Assembly: GCA_028023455.1 (NCBI GenBank) | Contig: JAQFVV010000049.1 | Location: forward strand, 4,639,149 to 4,703,148 | DNA from: Epiperipatus broadwayi | Taxonomy: Eukaryota; Onychophora; Udeonychophora; Euonychophora; Peripatidae | Length of the DNA: 64,000 nucleotides | Direction of reading: 5' to 3' | In this document: piece after piece, positions 47,621 through 59,862 of the stretch | Layout: each line of letters starts with the position of its first letter | Numbering within the stretch: the stretch's first letter is position 1 | Position numbers and translations under genes: made by a program | The notes under the pieces: generated by a model | What the model saw: the letters and a program-made list of their open reading frames with translations, nothing else | What the model was told of the DNA's origin: nothing | Databases searched by the model: none

Positions 47621-48425
47621 TAAATAAGATATAGGAAATAATATGATAATTAAAATTAAGACAATTAAGTAAAGAAATAGAAAAATTATTAAAAAACCTA
47701 GAATCTAATTGTTGAAATGATAATGGTAAATCAATTGGCAGGAAAAATGTAATGATAATATTAAAAAAAAATGAAATAGAAACTATTATGGATTATAATC
47801 TATGAGTTTTAATCTAGGAGTTCTTACTTCTTAAGATCATTACAAATCAATTATAGAAAAGTAATAATTTAAAACAATTCTAAAAATAATTTGGATTTAA
47901 GAAGTAATTATAGTATAGCAAATTGTATTCATATATTAACAAAAAGTAATAAAAAATAAAAATAACATTTGATTTTATACTAAATAAATTTTACTGTAAT
48001 AAAATTTTGGTTTATTTTCTAATGTCTTGAAATTTTAATTACGGTAAAATTTAGGGACATTAGAAAATAAACCAAAATTTTATCAAAATATGAATAATAA
48101 CTTTCTATAATATCACTGATTACACTGTATTGATAATAGAAAAATTAGTATTGGTAAGAAGATAAGACAAAATGTTTTACAGTAATTAAAAAAAAAAAAA
48201 AGAATAAAAATGAAAAGTAAAACAAATGTAAAAAAAAGAGTTTACTTATTTCAATAAGATTTTTAAATAAAATAATTGAAATGCTTTCTTTTTAGGAGAC
48301 AATGTCATATAAGAGCACCAGAAGTAACACATTGAGTATTGTTACCAAAACATTTAGCTTTTAAAGCTATTATTTAATAGTACATAAAATTGTACATGAC
48401 AGTTAACCAAGTGATGGAGTATTTG
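47621..48425. other. AT-rich stretch with a short foldback
   Basis: At 47996-48087, TAAAATTTTGGTTTATTTTC / GAAAATAAACCAAAATTTTA form a perfect arm pair of about 30 bp around a loop of about 25 nt. No TIR family recognised. Confidence 0.75.
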
Positions 48426-48426
48426 T

Positions 48427-48727
<301 letters not shown>

Positions 48728-49019
48728 GCCCTTTTGTAATCTCATTAGTGTTACTATGTTTAGTGATAAAAATTTCACCATTTTATACATAAATACTTTA
48801 AGAAGTACTTGCACATTATGTCTGCATTATGCCATAAGCAAATACATTTAATTAATAGTATGTAATGTTTGAACTTAATGTTAAATCATTTTTCTTTTGA
48901 TTAATGTGGTTTTTATTGTTTATCCTTGTGATATTTCATGGCTAATCTGACATTAATTAGCCTTTCATATTATTTTCTTTTGCATAATTTTAAATGAATA
49001 AATTGATTAATAATACAAA

Positions 49020-49440
49020 GGATAAAATAGATGTTTGGACCAGGGTCAGGTTGTGTATTCAATGTGATACAGTCAACTGGATTGTCCATTTGAGGATATG
49101 AATGGTATAGCATTGTTATGTACAAAAAATCTAAAATCCATTTAATGTATATGTCTATGCTTTATAATAGTGAGAAGGAATGGGGACATGGTTTTGTTTT
49201 TGGTATTGTTGAGAGAATTTATGAGGAAAGAAATGATCGAACATAAATGATTAAGGAGGTTTGGTTTATTGTGCAAAATTAACATATGATGAATCAGACA
49301 ATCAATACTATTCAAATAAGTTTAAAATGAAATTTTAATATTTTTGACAGTAAAATACTGTTTTGTTTTTTTGTTTTTTTTGTTTGGTAACCCTAATGCA
49401 TTGAAAATATATTCAGTTTACTTTATTATATTTTATTCTC
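49020..49440 (+). pseudogene. second fragment of the YMDD-type PLE, 3' end
   Basis: Shares with 8760-8880 the segment WGHGFVFGIVERIYEERND, a stop at the same place, then IKEVWFIVQN, and the ACAATTGGATTGCC / CAACTGGATTGTCC stretch upstream. Only the 3' end of the element is present. It is followed by the TTGCCTTGACAAC terminal repeat at 49525, absent directly after the 8-kb copy. Confidence 0.6.
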
Positions 49441-49489
49441 TGTTGCAATATTTTAATAAGTACTAGAGGTTCAATCTATTTTATATATT

Positions 49490-49615
49490 AATAATAAGTG
49501 TAATAATGTAATATATTCCATGTTTATTGTTAAAAGAGGGTTGCCTTGACAACAGGTTGAAATTATTGATTGTTATTGATATTGGGATTGTTTAAGTATT
49601 GGCCGATTTTAATGA
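49490..49615 (+). repeat. terminal repeat with TTGCCTTGACAAC motif, plus copy
   Basis: TTAAAAGAGGGTTGCC, TTGACAACAGGTTGAAATT, TTGATATTGGGATTGTTT. Same family as 9780-9930 and 16485-16645. Confidence 0.75.
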
Positions 49616-51177
49616 TTATATAATGTATATCAAAAGCTAAAATATTATTTTAATAAAAACATGTCCTTAAAATGAATCATTATTTATATTGGTGTAACAT
49701 TTATCCTCCCAATATGGCAAACAAACCTGAAACTTTCATATACTTACATATATATCAACTTAAATATGAAACTCAGTCAATGGATTTTCTAAGCTCAGGA
49801 TCAAGAAATTATTTATTGACTGAATCAATAAAAAATAGATATAAAAATATATATTGAAATAAGAATAGAAAGCAAACCAATATTTATATAACAGGTTCGT
49901 TAATATATAGCAAAAATTCACATGAATTTAACAGATATATTGGATTAGAAAACACTTCAAGAAATTAATCAAAATAAATATATAGGTATATGTTTTCCAA
50001 ATGCTAGTCTAAAATATTTTAGTTTGCAAATAAAATATTTAAATCAACAATCAAATTTATTTTCATATGTATATTATTCAATTAAGTTTATTTTGATATG
50101 TAATCAAAAATACTATTTTTAAAAAATAACAGTTGTACACATAAATTATTTATAGAAATTTATTAACAGAAAAATGTAAAATATATGTATTAATTAAACA
50201 AAAAGAATTTAAATATATTAAAAATACGAATAGAAGTGTTTATTATTTTATCATGTATGATTTATTATATTAGTCTGCCTATGTATGCTTATTTTTATTA
50301 TTTAAATAAGGAATTTTTGTCTTTCATGGGAATTCTCTAGTAATTTTCCCGAAAGTCCCTAGTAATTTAAATTAATGATTTCATTTTATTAAATATAGAT
50401 CCTTGTAGATTAGATTGACTTTTAGTTTATTTATAAATGAATTTATATAATTTTCTTTAATTAAGACAAAAATGGTAATTATTCTGAGCCTTAAAATGAT
50501 TTAATCTTGTGAAACCTTCTGTGTTCATAAAACTATTCATGAAACTGATAATTACGCTAACATGAGCTTCTAGTAGATGGTTATCTTAATAACTTATTAA
50601 AATAAGCAGCAGATAATCCAAGATGTTTTTTAGTCAATAGTCATTGAATGATTGATGACTGTAATTCACTACTTTTATGTGTAATAACTTTTTCCAGTAT
50701 TCATATTACTACTTAAATAATACAAACACTGATATATAATAACACAAAAAATAATACAAACTAAATTTTCAAACCTGCAGATTTCTTTCTCTATTTTTCC
50801 TAATCCATTTTTGATACAGTATATAAATAGAGTAATAAAAATGTTATAAAACCCAACAAATCAATAACTTTTAATTAGATTTCATCAAAACACTTGGTAA
50901 TCATTTTACAAGAACAATAAAAACTGTAGTAATTGAAAAATACACTTAATAAATTATTTGAAAATTAAATGAAGTTTTAAGCTTAATAATGCTAAACAAT
51001 GGTACAAATGTTTTGAAATAAACATTATAATGTTTCTCATCATTTTATAAAAATTAAAAATCAGAAGAAAAAAAGTATTTTTTTTCTTTTATATTTAAAA
51101 TAAAAGTATTAAATCTATACAATTAAATAAAGTACATTAAAAAATTAGTCAGTTTAGTTTGTGTATTATCATATATA
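49616..51177. other. AT-rich stretch, nothing recognised
   Basis: No feature supported. Confidence 0.5.
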
Positions 51178-51450
51178 TTGTAACAGGATGGGGTAGATGA
51201 GGTGAGATGGGGTGATGGCAAAATCATCATCAATCCCAAGTCAATACAAAATCAATAATTTACAAAAGTATATATAAGTAAGATATATTTAAGGAGGACA
51301 TGATTTTAGAGAATTTCTGTGAGATCAGCTGGCTAACTCAGTGCATCAATCGGCATTATAAAGTAAAAGTAGCTATAAGTAATAAATCAAAGTAAGTATG
51401 AGTACTACTCAAAACACCATTCATTGTCATGAATGATTCACAATAAAATA
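51178..51450 (+). repeat. direct repeat, left copy (possible LTR)
   Basis: TGTAACAGGATGGGGTAGAT to about 51450 is over 90% identical by eye to 54957-55222, in the same orientation, 3.78 kb apart. It starts TG and includes ATTCATTGTCA near its end, so an LTR is possible. I see no primer-binding site or polypurine tract next to either copy. Confidence 0.8.
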
Positions 51451-54400
51451 TAATAAAATCAGTACAATAAATCAACAGTCAATCTTGTGACTGGATTGGA
51501 AATGGGTCTTCTGTAGACCAGGCTAACTATTGAGCCTTTACCACCTTGGACAATTATTTAAACATAATTTAGATGCACCACTTTAGTGCTCATCTATTAG
51601 AATACATAAGAATAAACAATAATGCTGGGACATTAAAACATGCTGATCATCATCAATGCTGTGGTGACTTGTTTTGGCCAACTATAAACTTAACTTTTAA
51701 TAAGACTAAATTAAAATCAAAAGGTAGCATATGGGCTTTAAAGAATATAATCTTATGTGCCAACAAGGATGATGATGATTGATCATTGCTGGATGCCCCA
51801 AAAGCACTAATATACATCCTGACATATATATTCATCCCATGCTCGAATCTAGGTCAGAGAACTTAAGCTCTATTACTGTAGGTGACCAAGAGATAATGCA
51901 ATACAATTTTTAACAATTAAATAAAAGTTTATTAACCACAATAAAAAAACAAAATTAAGGTCTTATAGGATAAGGGTTTTGATTTTGAAAAATATACAAT
52001 AAAAAAGATTATCACATTTGTGACTTACAAAATTACTATACAAAATTCAAATTATTATATTGATTTACGTAATTAATACATTAGGTTTATTTAAAACCCA
52101 CTCAGTACACAGGCATGTGGCTTGATACAAAATGAACATGTTTGAATTGACATTTAATATAAAAAATGTGATTAAAATTTTACCTATAAGTTATATTTGA
52201 CAAGCATTGGTATTTGCAATACAATTGACAGATATACACACACATACATGCATGTGCATGTGGTTTCTGAGCATATTTGACTTGTTACACAATAATTATC
52301 AAAATCTTAAGTTATATAAAAATTCAATAAATGATTAAAATTTCAGCTAAATGCATACATTTTACATAAGTTTACTGAAACACACATATATATATAATTT
52401 GCACAGATGTGCAATATAATAATTTATCTACATAACATTTGTATTTATCACAATAAAACTATTAAAGATTATTTTCACAAGTTAATTCTCTTTGTTGAAT
52501 ATAGCATTTTTTCCTTAAAATAAATACTATCAAATTTTTGACAGATGATTGTTGATTGATTTAAAATGTCTTTTTTTCTTTTTTTTTAATAAACAAAAGA
52601 TAAAATTGTTTTATGGAATAAAAAAAAATATAAATCTCAAAATATCTTTCTGCTTGATTAGTTAATGCTAATGAAGTATGCAATGTAAGACATAAAAAGT
52701 GAATATGTGAACTGCAGCTCCCCATGCCATGATAAGTAGGCAGCCAAGCATGGACTACCAATACACAATGCCTCATGACATTGTGAGAAAATATCTCATC
52801 TTTAAGCACTACATCTCTTGTACCTAGAGAGATCATTCACAAGGAGTATCCAGAGAAAAAATATCAGGCACTGAGCCAGCCTGCTCATCTCCTGTTAGTC
52901 TAGTCTTAGGGACCTATGCATGCGGTCTATCCATGAGACCATGGCCTATTCATGAGGCCAATTTATGCTGCTGGACTATTCTAGTAGCTCAATCATCTAG
53001 GTCTGGATAGTGCTGAGTCTATACATTGGAGCATCATTAACACACTGCATCTAGGCAGCCCTGCACAACTATTCACCCACCATAAACATAAAAAGTACAA
53101 ATTCATGCATCACTTCAAAATTGTCATTTTACTAAAGAAATTATTTAAAATTTTGTTATAAAATATAAATCTACTCACCAACAGCTGTATATATGTTTAT
53201 CTGTGCTTCTCTGCTTTTAGATATGCCAGCACATATATAATTACTTCTTTAGCAGCTGGGGTTTCCTGGGCAAGCTGGAAGATTTTTCTTGGTAAGTTTA
53301 GTTTTAGTGATTGTCATCATCAGGAAAAATATAATCCATGTAAAATGTTGGTCTGTAGTTGGTCTCTTTCTATCTAGGATTATTACAGGCAAGCAGCTGT
53401 CTTGGTTTGATAAATTTCAGGCAAGCAACTGTCCTCTCCACATTTAAGGCTATGATTTTCCACACAAAGAAGTGAGTCATTTTTCTCCATGTGAATTCAA
53501 ACTCCTGCAAAGGAAAATAGTAGCAGTTCTTGAATCTACTGTTCTGCATTCAGCTACATCTGTTCATGGTAGCTATTCTGCCAACTCTGCAAACTTCAAC
53601 AAGCTGCAACAAAATATTGTAACCAACTTTGCAACTGACCCATTCTTACAAAAACTACTATGATATTTTTATCAGCCCTTTTATATAATCATCTGAGGTG
53701 ATAACACATTGATTGAAAACAAAGTTTTATTTTTATCTCTCTAATCCCTTTTGAAAGCAAGCCTAAAATTTTTGTCAAAGTGTGATATGCATGTTTTCAC
53801 TTAGGGGATTTCTGATAGACATTTTGTTTAATTAATTAAAAATTTTTAAAAATACCATACTTGTTTATAAATTTCAAAATCAGAATAATAATAATACAAT
53901 ATTTATATTTATTCAGACCTTTTAAAAATTTAATTTATAAAACAATATTTTAAATCAGTTATTTTTATTTCAACGAATATAGAAAATATCTACTACAATT
54001 TTTGTCTGTTTATTTCTACTTTTCCTTTACTTTATTAATATATGTGCACACACACTATATTATTATATGCTATGTAACCCAACTGGTTATATTGTCCCAG
54101 TCTGAGGGAAAAGGAAACTAGAAATGAAACACCTATTTAACATTATTTTACATAATTTGTATGTATAATAAAACAAAGTTCATATCTAAAAGTATGTACT
54201 CATCAATTACTTTAGAGATCTGACAGATATCTGACAGTTGACAGAATGAATAGTGATCTGCAATTTTGAGATAAAGAATTCAGCAATTGGACTGTGAGTA
54301 CACAATGCACCATGAACAGCAAGAGGACTACCTCAATTAAAACCCTATAAGCTACTACAACCCATGGTAAAGATAATGCAAAATCATTGCAAAACCCTCT

Positions 54401-54956
54401 CCCATGGAGGAGCTGGAAAATACAAAACTATTCCTGGCTTCTTTTGATTCTTATAGGCTGGGAAATACAAGCCATGCCTTGCTCCTTTTCTTTGGAGACT
54501 TAGAGGCTGGAATCATGGCAGGACTATGTTAACTGCTCTATCACAAACAATATGAAATACAAAAAATAGGTTTGAGCAAATAGTAGAGATAGAACACCCT
54601 CAGAGTTGCATGAAAACATTGCATCCTCAAGCCAATGACAAAAATCTCCATCCATCATCAAATCTGAAAATACAGCCAAACAAACTTCAACAATCAAACA
54701 TCAAATCCAATCTCCAAAAACATCAATTTTTATTTAACTCTAAACATGAACCCCTTTAAACATACATGAAAATTACTATTTTATGATTTATAATCATCTT
54801 CAATACTCTTATCACATACTTCACAGTAATTTTTAAAATTAATTCTGCATAAACTGCATTTTTTTTTTCTCAGTTGTGGTTTGAGATCAAATTGATAATT
54901 TTGAAGTGATGATCACCAGTATGTGAACATCACCAGCCTTATGTTGAGCACCATTT
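51451..54956. other. interval between the direct repeats, no coding recognised
   Basis: Less AT-rich patches at 51480-51860, 52690-53080, 53210-53670 and 54200-54720 look like old element or low-copy sequence. Open frames (51573-51782, 52561-52836, 53472-53663) show no Gag, protease, RT or integrase motif. If this is an LTR element it is a non-coding, non-autonomous one. Confidence 0.4.
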
Positions 54957-55222
54957 GTAATGGGATGGGGTAGATGAGGTGAGATGGGGTAATGGCAAAA
55001 TTGTCATTAAACCCAAGTGAATACAAAATCAATAATTTACAAAAATATATATAAGTAAGATATATTTAAGGAGGAGCATGATTTTAGAGAATTTCTGTGA
55101 GATCAGCTGGCTAACTCAGTGCATCAACCAGCATTATAAAGTAAAAGTAGCTATAAGTAATAAATCAAAGTAAATATGAGTACTACGCAAAACACTATTC
55201 ATTGTCATAAATGATTTATGAT
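54957..55222 (+). repeat. direct repeat, right copy (possible LTR)
   Basis: TGTAATGGGATGGGGTAGAT onward; matches the left copy through GATCAGCTGGCTAACTCAG and ATTATAAAGTAAAAGTAGC to GATAAAATAT. Confidence 0.8.
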
Positions 55223-55559
55223 AAAATATGAATTAAAATTATAGCTATTAATTTTTATAAAACAAAAGAGAGAAAATTTTATATTATTAGTCTTAAGAAA
55301 AGTTTTCACAATCAATTATTAACTTCAGTCAAAAGTTGATGATAGTTTTTTTTATTATCTTTGTTTAAAATGAAAACAAGAAATGAAAATTGTTATTACT
55401 TAATTACAAACTCACACACAAACACATGTGTTATATATTTCATTAGTTAAATGCCAATTATTTCATAAAATTTAAGATATGTTCAAATAATAGAAATATT
55501 TCTAATAATAATTGTAATAGTTATTTCAAATGAACCAGCTAAAAATGGAAATGTCAGTT

Positions 55560-56215
55560 GCAAAAATCAAAGATATGGTAAAAATAATAAATTGCTATAT
55601 GAATCATAAATGCTATATGCATTTTATCTATATGTTAATAAATTAACAAAACGTATGTGATTGGATTATAAATGCTCCACAAACCTGGAATTGCTGATAT
55701 TGCCTGCTTACCTACCTGTAATGATTCTTAAAAATAATAATTATATATGAATCATAAATACTTATATGCATGTTAGCTATATCTTGATAAAATAACAAAA
55801 TGTATGTGTATAAATATATGTATATACTTCATTGGATTATAAATGCTCCACAAACATGGAATTGCTGATATTACCTGTTTACCTACCTATAATGATTCTT
55901 AAAAATAATAAAATGCCATATGAATCATAAATACTTATATGCATGCTAGCTGATATTACCTGTTTACCGATCTATAATGATTCTTAAAAATAATAAAATG
56001 CCATATGAATCATAAATACTTATATGCATGCTAGCTATATCCTAATAAAATAATACAACTTATATGTATAAATATACATCTATATTTGATTGGATTATAA
56101 ATGCTCCACAAACCTGGAATTGCTAATATTAGCTGCTTACCTACCCATAATGGTTCTTAAAAATAATAAAATGAAATGCTCCACAAACCTGGAATTGATG
56201 ATATTACCCGTTTTC
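55560..56215. repeat. minisatellite, basic unit about 171 bp
   Basis: ATTGGATTATAAATGCTCCA recurs near 55660, 55831 and 56089, with a shorter copy at about 56176. The 55831-56089 unit is longer because an 87-bp segment (TGATATTACCTGTTTACC... to ATATGCATGCTAGC) is duplicated inside it. Successive copies differ by few bases. Confidence 0.9.
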
Positions 56216-56282
56216 CTTTCTAAAAAGACATACAGACCATGAACAAATAATTAAAAACATTCATGCATTAACAAAAAGACTG

Positions 56283-56580
56283 TTTCTTACGAAGCTCCTC
56301 GTAGACATCTGATGTCACTCTAACTCTGCTAGTTCTTATGCTAAAATATTCGTTTTACAGGTATTGAATAGATTTTTAAAAGCTCTGTAAGATGGTGACC
56401 TCTTCCGATTTATTTTACAAGTAAAAAATAAAAAAAACGCATTTAAACCTAAACAAAGAAAGAACATGAGTTTTGATTGGTTCTTAGCATGCTCTCAGCC
56501 GAAAAAGACATTCTGATTGGCTGGAAAGAACAAAGAAACCGCCTGATCAAAGAAAATAAAGAAAAACGCTGAGATTTTCA
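56283..56580 (-). promoter_or_regulatory. candidate promoter and non-coding first exon
   Basis: A CpG-containing island in AT-rich DNA. On the minus strand two CCAAT boxes (CAGCCAATCAG near 56512-56522, GAACCAATCAA near 56477-56487) lie about 35 bp apart and upstream of a segment ending ACGAGGAGCTTC|GTAAGA (56283-56300), a good 5' splice site. This would give a transcript running leftward from about 56400. No downstream exon was identified, so the gene is unknown. The features are consistent with an NF-Y-type promoter but not proof. Confidence 0.45.
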
Positions 56581-57040
56581 TTTCGAATATAATTTTAAAG
56601 AATATTAAGTATATATTCAGTAATTACAAATGATTTTCAGAGAGAATAATAAAAAAACAAAATTATTTTCGAAAAATATTGAAGATTTTATTAAAAATAT
56701 TAAAGAAATATTTAAAAGAAATATTTACTTTTCTATAACGTAAAAGTCGACCTTTTTGTTTATATTACAGCTTTTATGTTGCCGAAATTGAATATTTTAG
56801 AATAAATAAATAGCAATTTATTTTTTAAAGAACTTTCGTTCTCTTCATAACCTGAAAAATTACTAATATACTTTTTATAAACGTATCTGAGTTGAATTTA
56901 ATATTATAGGCGAATATGTTTTAACAATAGGCTTTGTCTTCAGTTTGTGAGTTGGCCAATTAAAAGATTTGATTTTTACCTCATACAACCAATAATATAA
57001 TTAGCAGTTAAAAGGTTAATTATATAAGTATACTTATTTG
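56581..57040. other. AT-rich flank of the island, nothing recognised
   Basis: No feature supported. Confidence 0.5.
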
Positions 57041-57041
57041 A

Positions 57042-57235
57042 AAGGCTTCTAGAATTTTTCTCATCATGTGAGCTAAAACAAATGGATTTTTGCTCGGATA
57101 ACCTACCTGAAATATTTCTAGACTTTTCCTCATCATATGAACTAAAAAAATGGGTTTTTGCTTAGATAACCTACATGAAATATTTCTAGATTTCTTCTCA
57201 TTATATGAACTAAAAATGAGCTTTCACTTAGATAT
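57042..57235 (+). repeat. tandem repeat, about 2.6 copies of a 74-bp unit
   Basis: CATGAAATATTTCTAGA...CTCATCATATGAACTAAAA...TTTGCTTAGATAACCTAC repeats three times with a few substitutions and small indels. Confidence 0.88.
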
Positions 57236-58685
57236 GAATAATGAACTATATTAGAAGGACTTGCTAATGAATTGTTAAATAAAATTGTTGTTACTTAAAA
57301 TTAATGTGATTGTTCAATTCTATTTTGTATCACTAGTCATTCATTGCATCTTGCTCACAATAATCTTATGCCTCCTGAGCTATGTTCCACATAACTAGAT
57401 GATGGTAGGTAAGGTTGTAGTGAAATGGAACTCTAGTGGTGCCATTTGGGAAACCAAACACATAAATTTCTAGATGCTTCCAGTCTCTATGGTGCTACAT
57501 CCTCTGATGAGCAGGAAATATTGTTGTAAGTGGGGTGATGTCTGCATTGGGGAATGCCAATCGATAGTTCCTTCCTGCAATATACTAATCAGGAAATAAA
57601 ACCAACAAAGAGTGAGGTTGATTGTGCATCTGGTTACAAAAGATATTTACATATATAAAGAAGAAAAAACATATTTTGGCAGTTAGGGAAAAATCCAATT
57701 CATCAGCCATTTATTCACACAGTAAATTAACTAATCATGAGATCAATTTTAATAAATCATATTCTGGCAAAAAATGAACCTATATGACCAGTGAGATAAG
57801 TGACTGTTAAGGGAAGCTCTAAAGAGTTTTATAAGAACCAAGAACATAAATGAAATGTGTGAATTGAAAAAAAAAAAGAACAATATTTGGAAAAAGCTAT
57901 TGGAAGATAAAATATTTTTTTAATCATCTCAACCAATGAAATTTGAATATGAGAATAATTGAAATAAATAAAATTATAATCAATGATGATGTTTTAAACT
58001 TCACCAGTGTTTCTATTAGTTTTATAATTTGTAAGTAAAAATGAAATCAGTAAATTTAGACATTAATTTAAAAAATATTTTGGTAGCATTCTTATATACT
58101 TTAAAAACTTTGCTTCTTAAATATTTTCTATCTAAATTTCTGACTCACAATTAATATTATTTTCAACTTATAATGAGCTTAGTTTTCATCAAGGTATATA
58201 TCCAAAATACATGAATTATTTTATATACATACTTAAATATTTGGAATAAAATAGTTTGATGCCTTAAAGGACTGAGCAGGGAAAATTTATAATATCCATG
58301 TCATACATTGTTCCTTTAAGCTATTATTACTGTAAAAGTTACTCATATAGTGTCTAAACATAGATGGGCTGCTTACCAGCATACATCTTCCAGCATTGTA
58401 AGCTTATTTATCTTTGAATTTGCCTGATAGTTCTTAACTGAAATATTTTTTTTTTAAATGAAGAATGAATGAACATTCATATGAGCTTTTATAAATAGAT
58501 ATTTACAACAATGATAGAACAGTCTAAATTATTACTCTTATTCCCAGGATATTGTAATGTCCCCAGCCAAGGCAATATATAGCATCTAAAAATGGAAGAT
58601 GCTAAGAATATTCTGAATGTAATCCCAAGCAATCATTGGTTAATGACATTCTATTTAGGCATATATACAAATCCAGTATATTTTC
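57236..58685. other. no recognised gene
   Basis: 57330-57640 is less AT-rich (GTGCTACATCCTCTGATGAG, GAATGCCAATCGATAGTTCC) and may be an old repeat. Nothing assigned. Confidence 0.4.
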
Positions 58686-58689
58686 AAGT

Positions 58690-59862
58690 AAAGGAGATTG
58701 TATGAAGTGAAGAAAGAATGGTCTCATATTAAGGAGGACATTATTGGATTTAATAAAGTTAAGAAAAATGTGGATACAATTGATTTAAAATGTGAATATG
58801 TACTTTATTACAAAAATAAAATATTGAAAGCACAAGAGAAGTGGAATTCATAAGAAGTGCAAAAACAACATTGTGAAGTTTAATACTTATTCAACTTAAA
58901 GACATATGAAATGCATATAATTCAAGTTTATGTCCCAACAAGTTCTCTTTGTGATGTACAATTAAAGGATTTTTATATGGGTATACAAAATAATTTTGAT
59001 ATTAGACCAAACAACATTTTAAAATTGTCACAGGAAACATTAATGCTAAAATTGGTAAATGATTGAAAAATGAAAATCCTGTGATAAATTTGGTTATGAT
59101 GATAGAAATAAGAGAGGACACAGACATTGTGAATTTTACAGAAAAAAAACACCATGAATTATGAATTCTTTCTGTAAGAAAAATACTAAAGGAAAAAGAA
59201 CATGGAAACATACAAATAAAGGTATGGAAGAATTGAATTATCTTTTGATAAAATGTATTTCAAGATTATAATGATCTTAATAGATTCAACACTGAAAGTG
59301 ATCATCGAAAAGTGAGGTGTAAAACTAGAAAGACAAAAAATATTAAGAAAAACAGTATTCATAGTTAATATTTATAATCATCAGAAAAATTATGAATGAG
59401 TTTAAAATTAGAACTTGAAATTATTTTAAAACATTAAAAGTTTTTGAAAATAGTTCAGAATTAAATAAAATTAGTAAGAAGATAACTGGTATAATATTAG
59501 AAACTGCAAGAAAGATAGCTGGTACAAAAGTAGCAATTAAAAACATTTCTTTTATGGAGACGACAATCTATGAAGAAAAGAAGGAATATTAAAAAATATA
59601 AAAAAATCCATTATAAAGAATGGAATATTTAGAGTTTTATAAAGTGGTACCAAAAAGAAATAATAATAATATAAGAAAATGCAATTGCAACTTAGCAAAA
59701 AAAACAACAGATCAAAACAAAAATGTCAAAAGTGTAAAACAATATATTTTAGTATTGGTAGGAAACATTTCTTATAAATGGATGACTACATATTTATTTA
59801 TATCTGAATTTCAACACTTTTATATATATTCGGATTGTTGATTGATGTTGATGATGATATTT
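58690..59862 (+). pseudogene. RTE-clade LINE, endonuclease fragment
   Basis: Plus-strand pieces of an APE-type endonuclease. MHIIQVYVPTSSLCDVQLKDF (about 58908-58970) is followed, in a shifted frame, by VTGNINAKIGK (family GDFNAKIG; D and F lost) near 59025. Then come RNKRGHRHCEFYRKK, IMNSFCKKNTKGKRTWKHTNK, and LNRFNTESDHRKVRCKTRK near 59275-59330, where SDH is the catalytic C-terminal motif. Several stops and frameshifts. The RT region is missing; a GATTGATGTTGATGATGATA tail at 59842-59861 resembles the end of the RTE at 46338, so this may be an internally deleted copy. Confidence 0.85.

Noticed and set aside
51178-55222. Firm call of an LTR retrotransposon
   Set aside because: No primer-binding site, polypurine tract, target duplication or Gag/Pol motif seen; kept only as direct repeats.
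57488-57520. CTCTGATGAGCAGGAAATATTG
   Set aside because: Only a few bases between the box and GAAA, no stem II and no stem I partner.
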